Origin: Chrysoperla carnea
Taxonomy: Eukaryota; Arthropoda; Insecta; Neuroptera; Chrysopidae
Direction of reading: 5' to 3'
Length of the DNA stretch: 64,000 bases
Assembly (NCBI RefSeq): GCF_905475395.1
Contig: NC_058337.1
Coordinates: forward strand, 102,170,368-102,234,367
Position numbers and translations under genes: made by a program
Part shown: positions 61,201-64,000 of the stretch, one piece after another
Numbering within the stretch: position 1 is the first letter of the stretch
Layout: each line of letters begins with the position of its first letter
The notes under the pieces: generated by a model
The model's database searches: none
What the model was told of the DNA's origin: nothing
What the model saw: only the letters and a program-made list of their open reading frames with translations

Positions 61201-63705
61201 ATTATTTTTTATTTTTGCTTATAATAAATATGAATATAGTATTTTTTTAAGTAGTTTATTTTTATTTTTTTATTATGTAGAATTTTTTACGACCATTTCG
61301 TGAACATCATATCGATCCAACATCCATAACTCGTCACGATTTTATCGAAACAAATGGTGATAATTTTTCGGTAACGATACCTGTTTTAGCATTATTAGCA
61401 TGGAATTTTATATCATCACCAGAAGAAGATTTACAAAAGAAATTTCCATGGACATGCTATTTATTTTTATTATCATTATTTATAGCGTTAACTAATCAGG
61501 TAAGTAAATATGAAGATTAAAGGACAATTTGCACATATCAGTGACGCGATGTGTCAATATACTCGGTTCAATAATTTTTTCATAATCTTATTTTCTTTCT
61601 ATACTCTTTAAGGTTGTAGAGGCGCTACAGAAAAAAAAAAACCTTAACTTGAAACTTTGTCTGAAAATTATGCAAGTTTTTAGAAAATAACCATAAATAA
61701 AAAGCTATATTTGCCATAATGGTATCGAGACGGGAAACAGTTTCCTCAAATCAGCAATCAATTTTTAGTTGTTTTTTTACACCTAATGTTAATACATATT
61801 AACAATAATTAAAAATCAAAAAAACATTTTTAAGAACTCAGTTGAATAAAATTTAGCTGTCAAATCCAATGATTAGGTGCAAACAGCAAAGAGTATAGGA
61901 TAAAGGAGAAGCAATAAGAGCTAATGTAAAATCGTGTAGAATTTCAGCGTCTCTACCGAGTAAGGTTTTCAAACTTAATAGTTAATAGTCGCCTTCGCAA
62001 AGTAGTCAAACTTGAAGTCACTTAATAGTTGATCGCCACAGACTCCAGATGGACTTACTATTATGTTCCTGCTTCTTCTCTATTCTATACTCTTTGAATA
62101 GATGTTGTTTAAATTTATAAACATAACTTCAAAATTTCCCATTTTTATACAAAAGGTAGTTCTAATTAAATTAATTATTTTGATTATGAACAATAAAACT
62201 TATATATTATTAATATTTGATGAAATTTTATTATGATACCATTAATTATAAACGAGTTATGTATAATCTAAGGAATTTTTTGCAATTCAATTATTTGTGC
62301 GCACAATGCTTTTTATATTCCCGCTTAATAACAGAGACAGAAACTAAATCATGATAAATACAAATTAAATTTAATCAAATTTCAAACTTTACAATAAATC
62401 ATAAATCGTAATTTTGCACAATTTTAATTAATTATATATCTTAAAACCCTTATAGGCCTTTTTCACATTAAAAAGTAGCCTATATCCTTTCGGCTTTATA
62501 CTGTCTCTGTACCAAATTTCATTTAAATCGGTTCAGTAGTTTAGGCGTGATTGAGTTACAGACAGAGTTATTTTCGCATTTAGATTATTAAGTAAAGATT
62601 TTATTGCAAAAAAAAAAAAAAAAAAAACGCTAGCAGAACAATAGCTATTACACTTGAGGCATATAACGGAGCTGTATCTAATTCCTAATGAGTTATTGAC
62701 TCTTTTAAAATACAGTATGTACTTAACTTCAGTCAAATATTTCTAAACAACATTTCATTTGTATGAACTTCTGTAGCTAAAAAAAACCCTGGTAGCTAAT
62801 ATTGTAAATAAGAACCTTAGCCTATACATACCATAGCCTACACAATAGAGAATATTCATGTATTTTTTTTATATTTTTAATTCATTGTTTACACCGTTAT
62901 AACAAAGTAAAAAATATAAATACTGCTTAAAAATGCTGTATTTAAGTGTAAAAAAAATATTTAAAATACATTATATTTTTGAGATATTTAAACGCCGTTT
63001 TTTTTGGCGCTCTCTGTTGATGACGTATAAGTACGTGATCTGTCAATTGGTGACAGTTCAATGTATAATTTACACTTTAAAAAAATGAATTTACAACACA
63101 GAATTTAGACTCGTTATTATTAAGTTTTCTAATAAAAAGCCGTAGAATAATATAATTTAATGAAATATCATATAAAATGTAAGTAATTAATATCATACAG
63201 TATGTCAACAAATTTGACAAGAATTTCCAATTTGAATTTCCATTTTAGAAATTTCTAAATGCCATCACTGAATTTGAGCTTTTATTAATTAATTTTAAGT
63301 AATTAAAAAGATATTAATTACTAAAATAATGCTTTAGTTGAAATGTCCAGTCATTAAAGTTACGGAATATTCCCTATTAATATTTATTCAATAAGATAAT
63401 TCATTTTTTAGAAATATAAAATTGTATAATTTCTGTTCATATAGATTCATAAATGGTCTCACACATATTTCGGATTACCACGATGGGTAATGTTTTTACA
63501 AGATCATCATGTAATTCTTCCACGTCGACATCATCGAATACATCATGTAGCACCACATGAAACATATTTTTGTATAACAACAGGATGGTTAAATTGGCCT
63601 TTAGAAAAAATACAATTTTGGCAAATACTAGAATATATGATTGAAGTAATTACAGGTTATAAACCACGTGCCGATGATATGAAATGGGCACAAAAACGCA
63701 CGTGA
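25268..63705 (+). CDS. PEDS1: PEDS1 / TMEM189 (Kua), plasmanylethanolamine desaturase, four exons over 38 kb
   Basis: ER membrane desaturase that makes the vinyl-ether bond of plasmalogens from plasmanyl-ethanolamine lipids. Exons are 25268-25559, 60982-61193, 61281-61499 and 63445-63705; junctions are GT-AG and frame is kept (GG|GT split codon at the first, phase 0 later), giving about 327 residues (human 270). Exon 1 has a family-atypical N-terminal extension, then RWGPQHKGAQELANLYSKG, the conserved pre-membrane motif. Exon 2 has two hydrophobic segments and HWGADTWGSVDLP. Exon 3 has RPFREHHIDP and RHDFIETNGDN. Exon 4 has HKWSHTYFGLPRW, QDHHVILPRRHHRIHH, PHETYFCITTGWLN and KPRADDMKWAQK at the C-terminus. 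The conserved His clusters that bind the metal centre are all present. The start is ATG 25268; the in-frame GTG at 25250 is ignored. AATAAA lies at 63827. Intron 1 is 35.4 kb. Confidence 0.93.
26836..27086. mobile_element. Foldback MITE, 251 bp
   Basis: Arms of about 83 bp at 26836-26918 and 27004-27086 (ACAAGCTTTTATTGTA ... AATTGTAAAAGCTTGAGGCG and its inverse), around an 85-bp centre. The arms differ at several sites, so this is an older copy. No target duplication is evident. Confidence 0.6.
27230..27490 (+). repeat. Retroelement-like 3' region fragment
   Basis: Contains two CCGGGATAAAAA motifs and CAAATTTCATTCAGATCCGTTGTGCCGTGATTGAG. Similar wording is widespread in non-coding parts of insect RTE-like repeats. 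There is no coding frame and no tail, so the class is tentative. Confidence 0.35.
27788..28334 (+). repeat. Interspersed repeat family A, copy 1
   Basis: The family starts AACAAGTGAAAACAAACAAT and has an internal GACAGACGGACAGAC tract. It then reads GGACTAATTAGGTGATTTTA and AAACTTGGGACTAAACTTA, and ends in a palindromic TATACCATG ... CATGGTATA hairpin followed by A-rich sequence. Length is about 550 bp. There are no terminal inverted repeats, no tRNA promoter boxes and no real ORF; class not assigned (Helitron-like or SINE-like are possible). Confidence 0.75.
29081..29168. repeat. Short tandem repeat, about 20-bp unit, four copies
   Basis: The unit AATGAATCAACGATTCTTTA is repeated about four times with small changes. 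Each unit contains the near-palindrome GAATCAACGATTC. Confidence 0.7.
29169..30815. other. Intronic sequence with weak repeat traces
   Basis: A CTAGCTCGACCCGTGCGTTG motif at 29250 resembles the start of the RTE-like repeats at 55672. ACAGAGTGTCTACTTAAGTT at 30240 resembles a MITE end. The 116-codon minus frame at 30247-30597 starts at a non-ATG codon and matches nothing I know; it is not called a gene. Confidence 0.35.
30820..31179. mobile_element. TTAA-flanked foldback MITE, near-perfect 360-bp palindrome
   Basis: TTAA target copies lie at 30816-30819 and 31180-31183. The arms (30820-30987 and 31013-31179, about 168 bp each) are almost perfect inverse copies, starting GGAAGTTCCCTCACCAGTAA and GGAGGGTCCCTCACCAGTAA, around a 25-nt loop. 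There is no ORF. TTAA targeting suggests mobilisation by a piggyBac- or Kolobok-type transposase. The high arm identity suggests a young or gene-converted copy. Confidence 0.85.
31290..31372 (+). repeat. Interspersed repeat family A, 3' fragment
   Basis: Only the 3' end is present (AAGCGTTAAAAACTTGGGAC followed by the AT-rich hairpin end). Confidence 0.55.
31780..32775 (+). repeat. Interspersed repeat family A, copy 2, split by a MITE
   Basis: Same landmarks as copy 1 from ACAAGTGAAAACAAAC to the ATACATGGTATAAAAA end, interrupted at 32298-32719 by a pogo/Tigger-like MITE that landed on the TA of the GCGTTACAAACTTGG segment. Confidence 0.75.
32298..32719. mobile_element. pogo/Tigger-like MITE inside family A copy 2
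   Basis: Ends are CAGTGCAACCTCGATATAAC and its near-perfect inverse; TA target copies lie at 32296-32297 and 32720-32721. The 422-bp body has many degenerate repeats of the end motif (ATTCGTTATnnnGAGGT) and no ORF. CAGT ends with a TA duplication are typical of the pogo/Tigger branch of Tc1/mariner. Confidence 0.88.
33278..33639 (+). repeat. Insect dispersed repeat with AACCGACTTCAAA at both ends
   Basis: Begins TTTTAACCGACTTCAAACAA, followed by GGAAGAGGTTATCAATTCG and GACTGGGTTAACCGATTTTG. AACCGACTTCAAA recurs at 33625. Similar sequence is frequent in insect genomes; I cannot assign the class. Confidence 0.45.
33650..33873. repeat. Long hairpin element, 95-bp arms
   Basis: Arms 33650-33744 and 33779-33873 are inverse copies (TCAAAACAAA ... 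GTCAGCCAAG and CTTGGCTGAC ... TTTGTTTTGA) around a 34-nt loop. It abuts the preceding repeat and may be its 3' part. No target duplication was found. Confidence 0.6.
34982..35498 (+). repeat. Dispersed repeat R, copy 1
   Basis: About 517 bp that recurs in the same orientation at 62848-63366, in PEDS1 intron 3. Landmarks are GGGAATATTCATGTATTTTT, GGCGCTCTCTGTTGA, the hairpin GATCACGTATAAGTACGTGA and ATGCTTTAGTTGAAATGTCC at the end. No ORF or inverted ends. Confidence 0.75.
35574..35854 (-). CDS. Unrecognised open frame, possible fragment of a gene or element
   Basis: About 90 codons on the minus strand are open from a stop near 35855 to TAA at 35574. There is no ATG at its 5' end; the first in-frame Met is internal, near codon 34. 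The translation looks more protein-like than neighbouring frames: CDTCEVFTPKNENLEFLDKL at the start, SIKYLPKYLDLFKSFHPYIL in the middle, and a basic C-terminus RTRSAGFTTVVARRRQIFKK. No clear splice acceptor sits at its left boundary. I do not recognise the family. It could be a decayed exon, a transposon remnant or chance. It lies inside PEDS1 intron 1 on the opposite strand. Confidence 0.25.
35900..37660. other. AT-rich intronic stretch, nothing recognised
   Basis: No coding frame, inverted ends or tandem structure could be supported. Confidence 0.35.
37663..38059 (+). repeat. Dispersed repeat X, copy 2
   Basis: Inverse copy of the sequence at 23919-24256: TTACACGAAATAACACAA, GGTCACGTGATATACAGTTT, GACTAACGATAATACCCTAT. 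The two copies are in opposite orientation, so I cannot say which strand is sense. Confidence 0.65.
38420..38876. mobile_element. TTAA-type foldback repeat Z, copy 1
   Basis: Contains an internal inverted repeat (GACGAAAAGTAGGAATACA ... CGATATCTGG and CCAAGGCAGATATCG ... TTTTTCGTC). Its right end ACTACC is followed by TTAA (38877-38880), matching the GGTAGT/TTAA ends of other elements here. The left end is not sharply defined. Confidence 0.55.
38906..39200 (-). mobile_element. tRNA-derived SINE, copy 1, with telomere-like tail
   Basis: The head lies at the right (minus strand): GTCGCCTTATTAGCTCAGTT with A box TAGCTCAGTTGG, and B box GGTTCGATTCC, so it has an internal Pol III promoter. A body of about 200 bp follows, ending CTTCGTGGACAGTCAATATA, then AACCTAACCTAACCTA. 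Shared in full with copy 2. Possible degenerate target copies are AGCTATCATCC and AGCTACCTTCC. Confidence 0.85.
39591..40050. mobile_element. TTAA-type foldback repeat Z, copy 2 (inverted relative to copy 1)
   Basis: Left end TTAA (39587-39590) then GGTAGTGCCAGCTCACCAAG. The internal CGATATTTTGAAAATTACTCC and TTTTCGTCTTATATTGTCAA segments mirror copy 1. The other end fades near CTCCCTCTAAAATTTT. Confidence 0.5.
40256..40373 (-). repeat. Interspersed repeat family A, inverted 3' fragment
   Basis: The hairpin end (TATACTATGTATATG ... CATAGTATA), then the inverse of the AAACTTGGGACTAAACTTA and ACCAAAATTTTGTT segments. It lies 64 bp from copy 3, in opposite orientation. Confidence 0.7.
40437..40992 (+). 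repeat. Interspersed repeat family A, copy 3
   Basis: Full-length copy from AACAAGTGAAAACAAACAAT to TATGCATGGTATA, with the CAGACGGACGGACGGACAAC tract at about 40852. Confidence 0.78.
41387..41682 (-). mobile_element. tRNA-derived SINE, copy 2, with 12-bp target duplication
   Basis: Same structure as the copy at 38906. The tRNA-like head begins GTCGCCCTAATAGCTCAGTT, with a perfect B box GGTTCGATTCC; the body ends TTCGTGGACAGCCAATAT and the tail is AACCTAACCTAACCTA. An exact 12-bp direct repeat TTTGAAACTCTT flanks it (41375-41386 and 41683-41694), the mark of LINE-driven retroposition. The intact flanks suggest a fairly recent insertion. Confidence 0.92.
42266..42840 (-). repeat. RTE-like / SINE-like repeat, reverse orientation
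   Basis: Begins ATTATAAATTCGAAAATAAC followed by CTAAACTACTAAACCGATTT, and ends with the inverse of AAACTAGCTGTGAACTGTTC and GTTTCGCTGGGCAACTTC. Both ends resemble the repeats at 55672 and 58424. No coding frame is convincing; the 69-codon frame inside is not a gene. Confidence 0.5.
43673..44237 (+). repeat. Interspersed repeat family A, copy 4
   Basis: Full copy, from AACAAGTGAAAACAAACAAT to ATACATGGTATAAAAA, within the insertion in element Y. The open frames at 44128-44437 that run out of its 3' end are not genes. Confidence 0.78.
44320..44716. repeat. Large inverted repeat (134-bp arms) around a tRNA-like core
   Basis: Arms 44320-44453 and 44583-44716 are inverse copies (ATTATTATTACTTTTTGTTT ... 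GACAAATATCT), about 95% alike by eye. The spacer holds the tRNA-like sequence at 44474-44542. A second, truncated tRNA-like 3' half (CTCGAACCCGGACCTCTTGG, inverse) sits at 44242-44275. It reads as two tRNA-related SINE-like copies in opposite orientation. Confidence 0.6.
44474..44542 (+). tRNA. tRNA-like sequence (tRNA pseudogene or SINE head)
   Basis: A 7-bp acceptor stem (CTCGAAT with GTTCGAG), a D-arm with A box TAGCCTAATTGG, an anticodon-like arm CTTGACATGAATCCAAG and a T-arm GGTTTCGAGTCC. The B box has one extra T and the anticodon loop lacks the usual T33, so it is unlikely to be a functional tRNA. Confidence 0.5.
44950..45643. other. Intronic stretch between elements, nothing recognised
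   Basis: CTTAAGGTAGTAGACAGAAA at 45494 matches the TTAA/GGTAGTA end of the TTAA family, but no partner end was found. Confidence 0.35.
45987..46112 (+). pseudogene. C-terminal fragment of a hAT (Buster/ZBED5/FAM200-like) transposase
   Basis: Reads HIKSQYRSAIKNVEEVL, then RPAVSNIPPRFDLL and the family-typical end KKQAHPSH before TAA. This matches the C-terminal end of domesticated and mobile ZBED5/FAM200-type transposases. The preceding piece (AEEAALTH) is in another frame, and the N-terminal zinc finger and catalytic region are gone, so the fragment is non-functional. Confidence 0.75.
46127..46750. repeat. Perfect tandem duplication, 2 x 312 bp
   Basis: Two adjacent 312-bp copies, identical by eye, begin CTTTAATTTAATACTAACCA and end at AAGAAGCCCTG, the hAT terminus. 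Confidence 0.92.
46816..47325 (+). repeat. Interspersed repeat family A, copy 5
   Basis: Starts a few bases into the family consensus (AACAATTGACTGAGTTAATT) and runs to TACATGGTATAA. The 103-codon frame at 47217-47528 begins in its 3' end and is not a gene. Confidence 0.75.
48085..48186 (+). pseudogene. CENP-B / pogo transposase N-terminal helix-turn-helix fragment
   Basis: 33 codons, REKLKLISVYESGKTRNEVC and then VEFNMLKSTLL before a stop. The spacing of ESGK-x2-E, EF and KSTL is that of the CENPB_N helix-turn-helix used by pogo/Tigger transposases. Confidence 0.7.
48204..49639 (-). mobile_element. Long-TIR DNA element (265-bp inverted repeats) encoding a CXC-domain protein fragment
   Basis: Terminal inverted repeats at 48204-48469 and 49376-49639 begin TGCAAAAGGTCGGGTAGTTT and stay nearly identical through a GC-rich palindromic patch with two GGCGCGCC sites. 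The inside is about 900 bp with one ORF on the minus strand. I could not see a target duplication. Superfamily unknown; long TIRs occur in MULE, P and foldback elements among others. Confidence 0.85.
48764..49230 (-). CDS. Tesmin/TSO1-like CXC-domain protein fragment (element-encoded)
   Basis: About 155 codons are open from a stop near 49231 to the stop at 48764. The coding signal starts upstream of the first ATG-like codon (DLNVRAWLLLKSIIFKIQKW, then NPLEWGW). A cysteine-rich CXC motif follows near the centre: CNCKKACKNSCGCRKAGLIC then SSLCTCSLGESCEN. The C-terminal part is acidic (EESFEDEDDML). Tesmin/TSO1 CXC motifs bind zinc and DNA. From memory, the WLG-x-WGW-CXC arrangement is the C-terminal end of larger repetitive, transposon-associated proteins of arthropods and cnidarians, so this looks like a truncated copy. 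It sits between 265-bp inverted repeats. The plus-strand frame at 48825-49157 is its shadow. Confidence 0.7.
50020..51686. other. AT-rich intronic stretch with an isolated hAT-like end
   Basis: Near 50300-50350 the inverse of CAGAGGCTGATTAAGAAATT resembles hAT ends of the CAGGGCCGGATTA type. At 51148 TACAGGGTAGCCAAAAATTT resembles a MITE end. No gene. Confidence 0.35.
51687..52098. mobile_element. pogo/Tigger-like MITE, 412 bp
   Basis: Ends CAGTCAAACCTGGATAAG and the inverse of CAGTCAAACCTGGGTAAG; TA copies at 51685-51686 and 52099-52100. The body is built from many degenerate copies of CTCGCTTATAGAGGT. No ORF. Confidence 0.9.
52618..53228 (+). repeat. Interspersed repeat family A, copy 6, rearranged
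   Basis: The 5' half is present twice: CACTGTTAGGTAGTCACACA to 52890, then again from CACACACACTTAACTGATTT. The copy is diverged and lacks the usual 5' start. Confidence 0.65.
53760..54055. repeat. Foldback element Y, half copy
   Basis: One arm only: AAAGTGTTATTCTATCTCTT, GAAGAACTAGGTCCAATTCA, TCAGAACATGATGTTCCC, then GTTAACTAAAAAACGAGC and an ACACAGGGTA end. Confidence 0.55.
54056..55140. other. Intronic stretch, nothing recognised
   Basis: A less AT-rich patch at 54455-54560 (GAAGAGCCGCCCGACAGTAC) stands out but has no ORF or repeat partner here. The 68-codon minus frame at 54206-54412 has no protein-like features. Confidence 0.35.
55143..55612. mobile_element. TTAA-type foldback repeat Z, copy 3
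   Basis: Matches the copy at 38420: CATAGATTTCTCCAAAACTA, GTATGAGCACGGTGG, TTTTAATGGTGAATTATG and the internal CGATATCTGG/CCAAGGCAAATATCG inverse pair. The right end is ACTACCCTAAAG, a decayed ACTACCTTAA. Confidence 0.55.
55672..56162 (+). repeat. RTE-like / SINE-like repeat, copy 1
   Basis: Begins ACTAGAGTGATACCCGCCCG and CTTCGCTGGGTTT, and ends GCATGAAAGCGTAACAAACA and TTTCGCATTTATAATATATA. It shares its whole length with 58424-58866. A 43-bp internal duplication (TTTTACAGAAATCTGTAATT) occurs at 55885-55965. No ORF. Confidence 0.6.
56712..57358. mobile_element. Foldback element Y, complete copy, 647 bp
   Basis: Ends CCGGGTGGTCCGTTTTA and the inverse of CAGGGTGGGCCATTTTA, with TA on both sides (56710-56711 and 57359-57360). 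The two arms of roughly 300 bp are inverse copies (AGTTGCAGAATTTGATGG, CATCATGTTCTGACAT, GATAGAATAACACTTTAAAT). No ORF. The TA duplication hints at Tc1/mariner-type mobilisation. Confidence 0.7.
57434..57456. repeat. Short (CCTAA)n tract
   Basis: ACCCTACCTAACCTAACCTA, the same telomere-like motif as the SINE tails, next to a GGGCCGCACTTTACGGGCCC palindrome. No SINE body is attached. Confidence 0.6.
57783..58372 (+). repeat. Interspersed repeat family A, copy 7, with 5' duplication
   Basis: The block GGGATGATAGCTTTGTATAG ... AATTTTACG occurs twice at the 5' side (57783 and 57902), then the usual body to ATACATGGTATAT. Confidence 0.7.
58424..58866 (+). repeat. RTE-like / SINE-like repeat, copy 2
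   Basis: ACTAGAATGATACCCACCCG to CTTTCGCATTTATAATATAT, close to the copy at 55672. Followed by a short (GATA)n run. Confidence 0.6.
59205..59651 (-). repeat. Interspersed repeat family A, copy 8, inverted
   Basis: Reverse-oriented, ending at ACAAGTGAAAACAAACAATT (read on the minus strand). The open frames at 59345-59631 on both strands lie entirely inside it and are not genes. Confidence 0.78.
59652..60475. other. AT-rich intronic stretch, nothing recognised
   Basis: No coding frame, inverted repeat or tandem structure could be supported. Confidence 0.35.
60476..60823. mobile_element. pogo/Tigger-like MITE, 348 bp
   Basis: Ends CAGTGAGGCATCGATAACTC and the inverse of CGGTGGGACCTCGATAACTC; TA copies at 60474-60475 and 60824-60825. 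No ORF. It lies 160 bp before PEDS1 exon 2. Confidence 0.88.
61500..63444 (+). other. PEDS1 intron 3 (1.9 kb)
   Basis: Donor CAG|GTAAGT at 61500, acceptor ATATAG ending 63444. Contains an RTE-like tail fragment (about 62440-62600, AAATTTCATTTAAATCGGTT ... TATTTTCGCATTTAGATTAT) and repeat R copy 2. No gene. Confidence 0.8.
62848..63366 (+). repeat. Dispersed repeat R, copy 2
   Basis: Same orientation and nearly full length relative to 34982-35498. The central hairpin is slightly decayed (GATGACGTATAAGTACGTGA). Confidence 0.75.
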
Positions 63706-64000
63706 TCGATTGTTTTAATTTATTTATATGAAAAACAAATTATTACTTATTATATATACCTTCATCAAATTATTATATATTATATTTTATTTACACAAAA
63801 CAAAGAATGCTTATATATTTACATGAAATAAAAACTCACGATAAATAACGAATTTTAAATCAATTTAATTGTAAACTAATTGTTAATTCAAATGTTTCAC
63901 ATAATATTGGTTTAGTTCAAATCTTTTGATGTTGACAAAGTTGACAGATTATTGCTGTAATGAAAATTATCCCAGCTAAAATAATTACACTGTGAACTTT
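63706..64000 (+). other. PEDS1 3' UTR and downstream flank
   Basis: AATAAA at 63827 is the likely poly(A) signal. Nothing else is seen before the window edge. Confidence 0.6.

Overview
This is a 64-kb piece of an AT-rich animal nuclear genome, almost certainly an insect. The host genes are split by GT-AG introns. Their closest relatives are animal proteins. The intergenic space is full of hAT, pogo/Tigger-like and TTAA-flanked DNA elements, and a tRNA-derived SINE ends in the insect-type telomere motif (CCTAA)n. I cannot name the order with confidence. I recognised no retrovirus, LTR element, Polinton, prokaryotic operon or CRISPR array.

Host genes from left to right: (1) the last coding exon of PPP1R11/inhibitor-3 (+, 1550-1761). 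(2) A tandem 5S rRNA array (minus strand, 5269-7820) of 12 full copies on an exact 203-bp period, truncated inside the gene at both edges. (3) WDR82 (-, 11295-12239), intronless. (4) AARS1, cytosolic alanyl-tRNA synthetase (+, 15553-18438), with its coding region in one exon after a 5' intron. (5) MTG2/GTPBP5, a mitochondrial Obg GTPase (-, 19439-21967), four exons, including a 36-codon first exon that encodes the targeting peptide. (6) PEDS1/TMEM189 (Kua), the plasmalogen-forming desaturase (+, 25268-63705), four exons; its first intron is 35.4 kb and fills more than half the window. WDR82/AARS1 and MTG2/PEDS1 are divergent pairs; AARS1/MTG2 and PPP1R11/WDR82 are convergent pairs. The genes are general housekeeping functions (chromatin and phosphatase regulation, translation, mitoribosome assembly, ether lipids) and do not form a pathway.

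The PEDS1 intron is a mosaic of mobile elements. It holds at least nine copies of one roughly 550-600-bp interspersed repeat (called family A here), none of which I see outside this intron. It also holds pogo/Tigger-type MITEs with TA duplications, a 1.1-kb hAT with a recognisable transposase C-terminus and a perfect 312-bp terminal duplication, foldback MITEs, two copies of a tRNA SINE with a telomere-like tail, and a three-deep nest at 47.68-50.02 kb. The core of that nest is a long-TIR element carrying a tesmin/TSO1-type CXC-domain ORF. Further repeats lie around the 5S array, in the WDR82-AARS1 interval and in PEDS1 intron 3.

I found no convincing new molecular system. The items most worth follow-up are the 5S array with structure-preserving divergence, the CXC long-TIR element, the nested insertions and the oversized PEDS1 intron. 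All calls come from reading the sequence; no database search was run.
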